This document shows positions 33,841 through 43,843 of a DNA stretch of 64,000 nt, piece after piece. Below the pieces are notes generated by a model. That model did not search any database. It saw only the letters and a program-made list of their open reading frames with translations, and was not told the origin of the DNA. Position 1 is the stretch's first letter. Each line of letters opens with the position of its first letter. The stretch is from Cardiocondyla obscurior (lineage: Eukaryota; Arthropoda; Insecta; Hymenoptera; Formicidae): contig NC_091865.1 of the NCBI RefSeq assembly GCF_019399895.1, positions 5,399,001 through 5,463,000 on the forward strand, written 5' to 3'. The position numbers and the translations under genes are program-made.

Positions 33841-33967
33841 TATTAACAGCTCCTCAATAAAAAGGAAAAAAGAAGGATGAATTAGAGAATAAAGAATTGA
33901 CAATTCTGTTTAATTTTAGAAGAGGGGAGGAGCTTCTGTCTTATGTTCTGAGTACTTTTTGCGAGAG

Positions 33968-35143
33968 TTATTCTGGATTAATTAAAGGTCTGTGATAAAA
34001 ATTTGCGAAAACGCGAGATTGGTCTGTCCAGCCGGTCGCTCGTTTAGTTAGGTCCACCGTTACTCCTCTTCGGGCAGCTGCTGAGGTAGAGGCGTGCCTT
34101 GTACTGTGAGCGGAGAAGACGTCTATATTGACTCCGTATTCTTGTAGTCCAGTTTTGATCCAGCGACTGATTGTTTGGTGAGATACAGGTCTGTGAGGTT
34201 TTGACCAGGAAATAAATAGGTAATCGCAAGAAGGTGGGCGTAAGTTTTTTGTGATGGTCAGATATGTTTTCATTAGGTTAAAGATGCACAACGACTTATT
34301 TTGCTCAAAAGGAGAGAAGACGAAGAAGGGTTGTGGGCGGCTGGGGCCTGACGTCTTTAGTCTGTCTGGGACGCGAATAATTAGTTTCTGATTAATTAAA
34401 ATTTGGGAAATTTTGAACGCCGCAAGCGTTTGGACTCGTTGTCCTGTACCTAGAGCTAGGAGAAGGATTAATTTTTTTGAGATGGTTTTCAAAGGAAGGT
34501 CATCGTGGGGGAAGCAGGGTGAAAGTTTGTTCAGGACTGAGTCCGGATCCCAGACAAATTCATACCGTGGACGTGGTGGTTTGAGGACTTCTGCTCCTTT
34601 ACAGAATCGTCTGATTAGAGCGATGCTGCCTATGTTGTTATCCGAGACCAGCGAAACGGCTGATCGGATGTTATTGATATAAGAGAAGGAGTTGGTTTGT
34701 TTTAATTTTTGTGCTAGCAATTCTAAAAGGTGTATCGGCTTTGGTAAGAAAACATGGACGGATGTCGATTTGCAGAAGAGCCACCAGTCTCTGAGTGGCT
34801 TATCGTACTGTTTTAGCGTAGAATCTGCTAAGGAGGCCAAGGTGGTATCTAGGGCGGAGGGTAGGACGTCGCGGTTTGCAAACGCCTCCCTGATAAGAGC
34901 CCTGCTGCCAGGGTAAGCGTTTTCCATCCTGGGTGACAATTTCTGAAGGGTGAAGAGAGAAGGTTGTAAGTAGGTTTGAAAATAACCGGGTCCGCGATGA
35001 GAAGCTGTGAGAAGAGAGGGAACCACGGTTGTGAGGTCCACCAGGGGATAACGACCATTCCTGCTCTCTCGTGTAGAATTTTTCGTAGGACCCTGGTTAG
35101 TAATATGAACGAAGGGAAGGCGTAAAATTTTAGATTTGTTCAC
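33968..35143 (-). CDS. DIRS tyrosine recombinase
   Basis: An intact 391-residue frame. The N-terminal half has the SAM-like core-binding helices (TLKQYDKPLRDWWLF, IRSAVSLV). The catalytic half has Arg236 in LALGTGQRVQTL, His346 and Arg349 in AHSTRHAS, Trp372 in GWTDQSRV and a nucleophilic Tyr383 in ANFYHRP. That is the full catalytic set of a phage-integrase-like recombinase. The length suits DIRS recombinases. It would insert the circular cDNA. Upstream on the same strand lie RT/RNase H and Gag. Confidence 0.92.
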   Translation of the reverse strand: MNKSKILRLPFVHITNQGPTKNSTRESRNGRYPLVDLTTVVPSLLTASHRGPGYFQTYLQPSLFTLQKLSPRMENAYPGSRALIREAFANRDVLPSALDTTLASLADSTLKQYDKPLRDWWLFCKSTSVHVFLPKPIHLLELLAQKLKQTNSFSYINNIRSAVSLVSDNNIGSIALIRRFCKGAEVLKPPRPRYEFVWDPDSVLNKLSPCFPHDDLPLKTISKKLILLLALGTGQRVQTLAAFKISQILINQKLIIRVPDRLKTSGPSRPQPFFVFSPFEQNKSLCIFNLMKTYLTITKNLRPPSCDYLFISWSKPHRPVSHQTISRWIKTGLQEYGVNIDVFSAHSTRHASTSAAARRGVTVDLTKRATGWTDQSRVFANFYHRPLINPE

Positions 35144-35237
35144 TCTAAAGTTAATGCATCAATGTCCATGGCGCCGGGGTCGGGGAACCAAGAAACATAG
35201 GACTCACATTTAACGTTAATAATCGAGGCGAATAAGT

Positions 35238-36480
35238 TTATTTCGAAAGGACCAAGGCAAAAAGATAAGTGAAAAAAGCTTCTTCGGAGAGGGACCATTC
35301 AGTGTCGACGCTGATGGTTCTGGATTCAGAATTTGCGATGGTACTGTCGATGGAGGCGATGTACGATGCAAAAACGAAAACATTGTGTGATTCACACCAT
35401 TCCCAGATAGACTTTGATATTGACATTAGATGTGGGTGGTGAACTGAACCGAAGCGGTTAATGCAGGCAATGGCTGTTGTGTTGTCAACCCTGAGAAGTA
35501 TTTGACAGTCGTAGAGATCTGACGCGAAGCAACGTAATGCGTAGAACACTGTTTTGAGTTCAAGCCAGTTTATGTGATTTGATTTTTCTTCAACTGACCA
35601 CCATCCGTGTGTGCGATGATTGTCACATGACGCCCCCTAACTTGAGAGTGAGGCGTCCGAGAAAATTTCGCGATTTAGTGTGCCAGATCGGATAAAGTTA
35701 ACTTGATCGTTATTTGAGAGAACGTTGAGCCACCAATTAAAGTCTCCTGAAAGGGAAGATGGAATATTCATGGAAGCCGAATAGTTGTTATTGGAGTTGA
35801 ACAGTGCTAAGATTTCTACTCTCGCGAAAGCCTTTGTGTGAAACATGCCGTATTGAACCGCGGGGCAGACTGATATCAAAGAACCGAGCAAACGTGTAAA
35901 GTCTCGAATGTGGCAGAAGTTTTTTCGCGAAAATTCCCGTGTTAATTTTAATAGGCCTTTCCGACGTTTCAAGGGAATGGAGACGGATTGAAGCCTGGAG
36001 TTGAAAATAAATCCTAGGTATAGATACTCTTGAGAGGGGGTAAATTGAGATTTCTGAAAATTGATGAAGAAACCGAGAGATTTTATCAAGGCTGTGGTAG
36101 TAAATAGGTTTTTTACACAATTCTGTTTAGAGTTTCCAAAAACGAGGATATCGTCTAGGTAGATGACCAAGAAAAAATCTTTGATTTGTAGGTGAGTGAT
36201 AACTGGTCGTAGGATTTTAGTAAAAACGAGGAGAGCAGTTGCTAGACCAAAAGGGAGAATTTTAAATTCGTAAACTATGCCTCGCCATTGGAAGCGTAGA
36301 AAATGACGACATTCTGGTGATATAGAAGCTGACAGGTAGGCGTCTTCCAGATCGATGGTCTTCCAATTGAAAATGTTGTGGACGCAGGAAATTATTCAGG
36401 TCCTTTAGATTTAGAATAAATCTTAAACCACCGGATGATTTTTCTCTTAAAAAAAGGTAAAAAGAAATTGTTTTTCCCAC
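35238..36480 (-). pseudogene. DIRS RT-RNase H region, frameshifted
   Basis: RT pieces: FLREKSSGGLRFILNLKDLN (36262-36480 frame), then in another frame VIYLDDILVFGNS with the catalytic YLDD (about 36160) and the thumb-like LLGSLISVCPAVQYG region (35637-36170). After a stop near 35637 the RNase H region continues at 35238-35549 with RVDNTTAIACINR. At least two frame changes separate the pieces. The DIRS-type methyltransferase domain is not apparent. The disrupted polymerase means the copy cannot copy itself even though its recombinase is intact. Confidence 0.8.
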
Positions 36481-36776
36481 AGTGGCACAGCTGTGATGGC
36501 TCCTTTTTTTAACAATCTTGAGATTTCCCTATTGCATGCGTGAGCAATGAAGAAGAAGAAAATCGGTTCTGTTAAGGAGGATCTGGGTGGGGGGGGAGCA
36601 GAAGGGGATGACGTAACCGTTAACTGCCTGGAGGACTTCAGGGTTTGTGGTAATTTTTTCCCAATTACTTGAGTATAATGTAAGTCTCCCTACGGGCCTT
36701 ACATGATTTAACGGCGATTCCGTGACCTGGATCTCGTACGTTGGGGATAGCTGCGGCTCTGCAATCGTGGAGCCCC

Positions 36777-38052
36777 TTACCGGCGTGGAGCCGCGGATGT
36801 TCGGGCAGAGGCTTTGTAGTTTGACCTCTGAAATGTTGGCTGACGAGTAGGCTGGTTGGATATCTTGACGGTTGATGATGTGGACGGCGTGGATTTGGTT
36901 AGTTCCTTCTCCATCTTCTCGCACGTCTGTGCGGACTTCAGATTTTCTGCAAAATTTGTGCCGAAGAGCCAGTCGTCTACCGTTGAAAAGTCGGTCGCAG
37001 ATTTGCCCACGAATGTCAAGCAGGGTTTGATATATGCCTGTCTGGCGATAGATAGGCGAAACTGTATGACTGCTAAGAGATGCAGGCCCTCTGCTTGTTT
37101 AGTGATGATAGGTTTGAAATCGCCTTCCTGGGGGAAAGATTTCTGGTGTAACCTAATTAAGTCGGTTAAGCCTGAATCTATGGCGTTGAGAAAGGCGCCT
37201 ACTTGGATTTGTCTTTTAATCTGATATTCGTCTCTTTTAATGACAGCTTGTTGTTTGAAGAGAGCGGATGTTAGCTCTTTATTAATTTTGAGAGGGCCTA
37301 GAGCAGCTAGTTCTCCTTTGAGCTCATGATTGACTAGCAGTTTTTGACGTAGTTCTTCTTTTAATCCGGAACGAACTTCTGTTTTTGCGGCATTAAAAAT
37401 GGCCGAATCCCAGGATTGGCTGGCCAACGTGGACTGTTCCTCACCAAACAGTTCCTCTAGTAGCGAAGGTTCTTCCGTTTCTAGAGTTACATGCTCTTGA
37501 GGTGTATCCGAGAAGCTCACCTGTCGTTCTGTGGATTGATCCTCAATTATTTCTGCTGAAAGAAAGTAAAGAAGAATGAGATGGAACAGTCGGCTATATT
37601 TTCTCTTCGCTGGCGAGAAAAATATACCTGGTGCAACGCCCCGGTTCTCAAGAACCGTCTGTTCATCTGCATCAAATTCCTCAGGAGCGATTGAGGCCGT
37701 CGAAGGCAAAACGTCGTCCGGTTGAGAGCGAAAACTCGTCCCTGTATTTTCTTTCATGAATCTAAAAATTTCTTGTATGGTGGTTGCCAGCAGTTTGTCG
37801 GGGGGCGACCTTGCCGGGGCCGTCAGTGAGTGTGCGCATGGCAAAGAGCTTGGCCGCGACGAAGAGCGTCGCCGGGACGATGTTCGAACCCGTGATGACG
37901 AGCAAGCCCGTGGCGACGAGCTGGATCGTTACAAGTCGCGAGACAACCTCAATCGATCTTTCTCGAGACTTACGTCTATGTTTGTGCTTTTTCTTATGGT
38001 GCGCGTGGTCCGGATAATCCTTTTGTGGCGCGGGACGTTTGCTCTTAGGCAT
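36777..38052 (-). pseudogene. DIRS Gag-like protein
   Basis: The N-terminus is MPKSKRPAPQKDYPDHAHHKKKHKHRRKSR (38052 onward, two parts), strongly basic and probably nucleic-acid binding or nuclear. A frame change near 37840 leads into the 355-residue frame 36777-37844 with EIFRFMKENTG, an acidic middle (SLLEELFGEEQ), long helices (FNAAKTEVRSGLKEEL) and a Ser/Thr-rich end. A possible short intron with GT..AG ends lies near 37560-37632 (VAP/GTATATTT..TTTCAG). DIRS Gags lack zinc knuckles in many families, which fits. Confidence 0.6.
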
Positions 38053-38132
38053 CTTTGTATTAATCCACTTAGGTATTTAGTTATATATCACAATGAGCGA
38101 AGCACGTGTGTTGCGGTACGCAACAGGAAACA

Positions 38133-38289
38133 CAATGAGGAGAGTACGTGGCGCTGCAGAGAACGCGCAACATGGCCAGCGCCGCTATTTCCTTTTCTTT
38201 CCGCTTAGGCGGTAATCTAAAACTGTTGAAAGGTACGCATGCGGAAGCATGACTACAATGTTCATCCAGACGACGACACCTGAGCATAA
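38133..38289. repeat. DIRS right terminal inverted repeat
   Basis: Mirror of 32691-32846, ending GACACCTGAGCATAA. The two termini differ at several positions, notably CAGGTGTCGTCGTC against TGGTGTCTTGTC. The complementary region reproduces these differences separately for each end. Confidence 0.8.
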
Positions 38290-39045
38290 CTCATTTCTTT
38301 GATACCGATTTCAATGTCTTCTGTATTGATTGTGAAATACATAAAACTTCCCAGTTGTTTGTAAATTGTCAAAGTCTGGTATGCTACAAACCAGTGTCTA
38401 CGTGGTCTGAACCAATATTTGACTGTTCTTATGTTAGTCTCCGTCATATAATTTTATGATTAAAAAGTTAGATTTGTTTTATTACTGTTTAAACATATAT
38501 TTAATTTTTAACTTGCGCAATATACTGTATATGTATTAAAGCTATTATTTTTCTATACATATTTATTTATTTTCAGATGAAGGAATCGATGGTTCAGCAT
38601 TTTTGCTGCTCACGGCAAAAGATTTGAGTGAAATAAAAATAAAAAAAGGACCAGCAAAAAAAATTATATTTTTTCTAGAAAATTGTTCCAAAAATTTATT
38701 TTAGGTAATACTGGACTAAATGTGTTTTACATAATATTTTTGTATATTTTTTATAATTTTTTTTTTTTTTAGACTGAAAACGTAGATCAACCTTTAGACG
38801 TAAACGATAATATTCAATTTTTTGACGAAGAAAAAAGAATTATATCATCACATATTTTACCTGTAGAAAATGTAACAAACATTGTCGCTGAAATACCGTC
38901 TACTAGCAGCAACACTACTTCAGTGACCGTAATTCCTAATAAAGATATAGCTACTCCAGAGATACTCAAAAAACAGTTTACGGTTGATACTCATACTTTT
39001 CTCTTTCCGATAATTAAATTAATATTTATTTTTATATTAATAATA

Positions 39046-39408
39046 CAAGGTGTCCCATAGTAAAGTATCGTAATTGCAGGAGTAGGTAGGGCTTGTCAAG
39101 ACAAATAGAAAAGCCTTATATCATTTTGTAAAATTCTCAACCGTTATTGAGAAAAAAATTAATTTTTCTAGCGCAAGAGCGACAAGGAAGCTACGCGTGA
39201 AAAAGCGCGACAAGCGACGGCACCATTTTTAGCTACTCGTCTGTCGCGCTCACTCACGCGTAGCTTTCTTGTCGCTCTTGCGCTAGACAAATTAATTTTT
39301 TTCTCAATAACGGTTGAGAATTTTACAAAATGGTATAAGACTTTTCTATTCGTCTTGACAAACCCTACCTACTTCTGCAATTACGATACTTTACTATGAG
39401 ACACCCTG
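39046..39408. repeat. Palindromic MITE
   Basis: CAAGGTGTCCCATAGTAAAGTATCG at the left (two parts) is mirrored by CGATACTTTACTATGAG and ACACCCTG at the right, with TA on both sides (39044-39045, 39409-39410). The arms run about 150 bp through CAACCGTTATTGAGAAAAAA and AGCGCAAGAGCGACAA to a spacer near 39225. Without coding capacity and with a TA target, it is most likely mariner-derived. Confidence 0.82.
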
Positions 39409-39645
39409 TATATAAAAAAAAAGTAAGTTATGATAGTTCTTTGAAAATTAACAGCTTTTTAAACATTACCAATAAATTTTACTTTATTTTATTGATGAAC
39501 AATTTGTTATTAGTGTTATCACTGCAGAACAAATATATTTTTTAAATAATTGTTTTGTGTCATTTATTTGATATTTTTTGCAGATTTCATGGATGAAATT
39601 TAAAATGCCTACCAAAGAAAATAAATCTGTAATATCAGAATGTAT

Positions 39646-40071
39646 TGTTGTAACCTGAGCTGCACTTCGAAGAATGCGCTCTGGTTGCAAACCACCCCGG
39701 AAATAGCTTGCGTTTTCGACATCGGGCAAGGACCTCGGGATTATCGCCCGATGTCGAAATAAGGAAATGAACTTACATTTAACAATTAAAATAAGGCCGC
39801 GCGGTTGACGAACCTCTCCGGTCAACCACCGCGGCCGAAACTCACTGAGGTTGCAACTCGGCTGAGTATATGAGCGACGGCTTGGAAGCCGTCGTGGGCA
39901 CTCCTATCAGGAGAAACGTGACGCGTGTCAAGTGTATCGACAAAGAAATAAACAAGTACAAAGCATTGCTAAAAGAACATCTTTATTAATACTCCACACC
40001 CGGCTCCTCTCAACGGTGTGGTACACGTTCCGGCGAACGGACCCACAACCGCACCGTACCACGGTGTAACA
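39646..40071 (+). repeat. Solo LTR, family B
   Basis: A 426-bp sequence starting TGTTGTAACC and ending ACGGTGTAACA is flanked by GTAT (39642-39645 and 40072-40075). It has AATAAA near 39945 and the family B GAACGGACCC end block. It interrupts an exon of the SAM-domain gene. Confidence 0.82.
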
Positions 40072-41289
40072 GTATGTCTATTACAATGATAAATCGAAAA
40101 AAATGAATTTTACAAATATGTCCTACAATTGATGAAATATTTAATAAATTTCCTCGTTTAGCTGATTATTCAGGTCTAATGGTGAGTAATAATGATATGT
40201 TTTTATCGTTTATTTAGTATTAAATTGTATATTTAATCTTTATGTTCTAATTCTTTTACAATCAAAATTTATGTCTTATATTTAACGTACATTATATTTG
40301 CATACTTTTAATTACAGATTGATGAGGAATTCAACAGGATGTACAAGGAATCTTCTATTTTTTTAGAAAAATTTTACACTTATTTTGTACCTCGAATTCA
40401 TACATACTGCAACACAGTAAGACCGGATTTATATAAAATTTTTGCTTTTATTGAAGATGGTACAGTTCAATTTTTTATTCTATAACTTTTTTTGACAAAT
40501 TATTTTATTAGTTACATATATTAATATATTAAAAACCTAATTACAAATATTTTACCTTGTTTTCTAGAAAGTCTTCGTGCTATATTAATTTTAACACATT
40601 TACTTCCTGTATGCAATTCCATACGAAAGGGAAAAAAGAAAAATAAAAGTTTAACAAAGCAAATAAGTTTAAATAATACGTTTAAATATTGATTTTTTAT
40701 GATTTATTTTTAAATATAACTATGGAAACGCGTACTTTAAACATTTTTTTATTTTTATTTTACATTATTAAAATTACTTTTCAGAATACAGATTTAAATT
40801 ATCAATTTCCTAATTCTGCACTAATACAAATTTGGCCTGTAAGTTTTGCTATTTTATTTAAACTTTCATGTTATTACTTTTAAATACATATAGTTACTTT
40901 TTTTTATAGGAAGGATCTAACATAAACAATAAGGTTGAATGTCTAAAACAGGACGCTCAAGGTCCAATACAGACATATATAATTTTAATTAAAGGGCAAC
41001 GTCCAACTCATTTTGTTCAGGCTGACAATAACACAATAACACCGAATATGAATTCGTCGGTCGTCGCGTTAGATTTATTATTTAAAATATTTCACGTGTT
41101 AAATGTAACATATCCCAAAAATCTAATTAATTTTTTTAAATTTATGCAACAATATTGTTTTAAAGTTTCTTTGGACAAAGCACACGCTTTTGTAGCGACT
41201 ACACATATAAATATATGTAACATAATTCCTTAAACATATAATAAAAAAAATGTGTTGTATTAACTGATTATTTGTTTATATTTACAGTT

Positions 41290-41493
41290 AGAATAGTTAA
41301 GATTCACTGATATAAACTACTAGAATCACTGATTAAATTGTGTATAATAATTATTTATTTTCAGTTAGCTATCACTGATAATGACAGTGACTGAAAAACA
41401 CTAATTAAATCAGTGGTTTGCGACTGACTTGCAGTGCTGCAAATTTAACTATAACCATCAGTTATTATTCACTGGGTTTCAGTTATTATGTAC
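41290..41493. repeat. Right subterminal repeats of the CACTA-like element
   Basis: Multiple CACTGAT, ATCAGTG, AACTGAAA and TTTCAGTTA words occur on both strands between the SAM gene end and the solo LTR. They match the left array at 18780-18965. The array resumes after the LTR (GTACTGATTGA at 43170). Confidence 0.65.
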
Positions 41494-43169
41494 TGTCACG
41501 TTATCTTCCCTCGTCCGCGAGGGAGAGAGTCGCGATCAAAAAGAGACGGCCGTGCACGGACGAAAATCCGTGCACTGTCGTGACACGAGGGGTAGGGAGG
41601 GAGGAGGGGTAGCGGTGCCTCGGCCGTATTCCGGCGCGGGACGGCGGGATCTCACACGAATACAATTTTGGGCGCTAGGCACGGGCTCAGCCGCGCCGAG
41701 TTGTATCCCGGATCGGTTATCCGTTCCTCGACAATTAATACCGAACTCGAACCGCCGTCACGCGCGGGGGCTAGCTCATCCGAACAGAGAGGGGCGGGGT
41801 ATCACAGACGGAATTTCTCGGACCAACGGAAACGACGGCACAAAATAATAGATACGCGAACAAAGCGAATACAGTTTTCAGTCCGTTTATTAACACGCAA
41901 CGGAACGAGGCGAATATGACGAGTAACAAACAAATAACAAAATTTTCATAATCGTACGCGGGTTTGACCTATGGGCGATCACCTAGATCGAGGCTTTAGT
42001 TCGAACCGATAGTAGATCGCCACGAATATCTCCCGTAGCTCTCGCGCCGGCCCTGACTGTTTTGGGTGCCGGCCACGCATCTCCCTTGCACGCGACGTGC
42101 CCCCACAGGACACCACCACCCGTAAGAATAGACGCGAAAGCTCGCCCGTTGTTAACGAAATCGCGGGATTTCGGTTCGCGACCTCGGCCGCTGCCGAGGG
42201 CTCTCCGTGTGGACGCGGTGTACGACAGCCTCTCAAATCATTCCCATACTTAGCGCAAATAAATCGGGTCGGCGTCTCCCGCGGGGCCCAGCGACCGGCC
42301 TTCAGACGCCCGTCGACTGCCACTCTCTAACGTTAAGTCCTTGCCTTGCAACAAGGATTCACCAAATTCTCTATCGGGCCCGCGTGCCCGCGCTACGTGG
42401 CCGGGTCTCGTCTGAGCCTAGGCCGGTCTCCTCGGGAAGCGGAGGATCTCGCAAAATAGTATTCCCGCTGTGCGGGTGGAAGATCTCACCGAATACGCGT
42501 CTAGGCCCTCGAGTCGTCCTCGCTCTCTCGCTCCTATCGTCGGCCCTTGCTCGGTCTCGCTTCCGCTCGCTCGCTCCTATCACTATTGCCCTCGCTATCG
42601 CTCGCCTCGGTTGCCGGTCTACACGGAAGAGCGCGAGGACCGCGCGAATTTTCGGCACGAGGCCCGGCGTATCCCCACTCTCGCGTCTCGCGGATTTTTC
42701 CGCGCGCCACGCCGCCGATTTCCCGCGTAAGCCGCTGCCCTCACAGAGCCCTATCGGTACTAGCCGGATGGCGCGGGTTTCGGACCGTCCGTTGTCGCAA
42801 CAATTCTCCCGCGGGTGGTTTTTGGCGTTGAGACGTGTAGGCGACAAGCCTCCTCCATGGTTCTCGGGATGGGTGGCCTCCCATCCCGGGCCCGTATCCG
42901 GTCACCCCTTCTTCCGGAAGTTGACGCCCCCGCCTATGGCCCGCTCCTCTCGCGGCAAGGACAGTCGGCAATCTCGGCAACATACGGTAATAACATGATC
43001 CAAAAATCGCGATCATTACTCCTTGTTTCGCCACTAACAAAAAGAAAACCCCTGGAGGCTTCCGCGACCCCTCCCCGCTCTCGTCTCTCCCGCGACTTCC
43101 TTGGCGCCACTGCGCTTTTGTGACGGCCGCGGGGAGCTGCAACGAAGCAGCGAAAGCCGCCACGTCACA
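41494..43169 (-). repeat. Solo LTR, gypsy family A, TSD GTAC
   Basis: A 1676-bp LTR from TGTCACG to CGTCACA is flanked by GTAC (41490-41493, 43170-43173). It is closely similar throughout to the LTRs of the complete gypsy element. It sits within the right subterminal repeats of the CACTA-like element and has the same orientation as all other family A LTRs in the window. Confidence 0.92.
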
Positions 43170-43229
43170 GTACTGATTGACTTTAAGAGAGTATGGATTT
43201 TGAGATATTTTAGTGTGTAGATTAAAACA

Positions 43230-43542
43230 AACCACTTTCTATATTTATTTTTAATTTATAATATATATATAAGATGTTTATTATCTCCTTAGAGGTACAC
43301 CGAGGACTTTCGAATTCTCATAAACTTTCAATACATATAAACATATACAACAGATATCAACATAATACTCAACATCTAAACAAAACGTAACATAGCATAT
43401 CCTTTACAAAACCTTTGCTTTACATCATTTTCTTATCTCTATCTTAATTTTATCTTTACAATCTTCTTTCTTCTTTATACCAATTCTTGAAAATTAAAAC
43501 TTAACCTACGCCTTCTTACACCTTTACCTTATTAATTACGCG

Positions 43543-43615
<73 letters not shown>

Positions 43616-43755
43616 AGGGAGAGGAGAGGGAGAGGAGAGGGAGAGGGAGAGGGAGAGGGAGAGGGAGAGGGAGAGGGAGAGGGAGAGGGAGAGGGAGAGG
43701 GAGAGGGAGAGGGAGAGGGAGAGGGAGAGGGAGAGGAGAGGGAGAGGGAGAGGGA

Positions 43756-43843
<88 letters not shown>

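Larger units (their letters stand above)
32647..38289 (-). mobile_element. DIRS-type tyrosine-recombinase retrotransposon
   Basis: On the minus strand the order is Gag, RT/RNase H, tyrosine recombinase, internal complementary region, terminus. Inverted terminal repeats of about 155 bp (32691-32846 and 38133-38287) are followed by short outer extensions. No integrase and no target duplication are seen, as expected for DIRS elements, which insert circular DNA by recombination. It lies inside the 3' part of the CACTA-like transposase region and carries a later LINE insertion. Confidence 0.88.
38577..41233 (+). pseudogene. SAM-domain protein, remaining exons
   Basis: Exon at 38577 (after TTTCAG) completes the SAM domain: DEGIDGSAFLLLTAKDLSEI and KKGPAKKI. 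Later pieces after plausible acceptors: 38773 (ENVDQPLDVNDNIQFF, Ser/Thr-rich, low complexity), 39586 (ISWMKFKMP), 40319 (IDEEFNRMYKESSIFLEKF), about 40567 (ESLRAILILTHLLPVCNSIRKGKKK), about 40785 (NTDLNYQFPNSALIQIW) and 40911-41233 (EGSNINNKVECLKQDAQG, then VVALDLLFKIFHVLN, stop at 41231). Such SAM-plus-LLPVCNS proteins occur in insects and fish and are often transposon-linked; that is my recollection of the family. An in-frame TAG closes the 38577 exon at its edge, a MITE and a solo LTR interrupt the gene, and stops follow the LTR, so it is decayed. Confidence 0.5.
18738..43193. mobile_element. Large CACTA-like DNA transposon with nested elements
   Basis: The left end TACTCTCTTAAAG (18738-18750) is mirrored by CTTTAAGAGAGTA (43181-43193). 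Similarity extends inward to AATCAGTA on the left and TACTGATTGA on the right. TA lies at the outer edge of both termini and may be the duplication. Both ends carry subterminal ACTGATTTTCAGT-type repeats. Between them lie a zinc-finger/TNP2-like transposase (29633-32433) and a SAM-domain protein (exons at 19480 and 38577-41233), both on the plus strand. About 20 kb of the 24.5 kb is later insertions. I use CACTA-like because of the TNP2-type motif and CACTG words; the superfamily is uncertain. Confidence 0.6.

Noticed and set aside
38290..38447. Minus-strand 61-codon frame next to the DIRS right end
   Set aside because: No similarity recognised, and on the opposite strand to the surrounding transposon genes; could not be supported.
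42207..42998. 263-codon frame in the solo LTR at 41494
   Set aside because: Same low-complexity Arg/Ser/Pro product of GC-rich LTR sequence; the frame is not conserved in the other family A LTRs.
43543..43841. CRISPR or satellite array
   Set aside because: Simple GA and GGGAGA repeats without spacers; a microsatellite.
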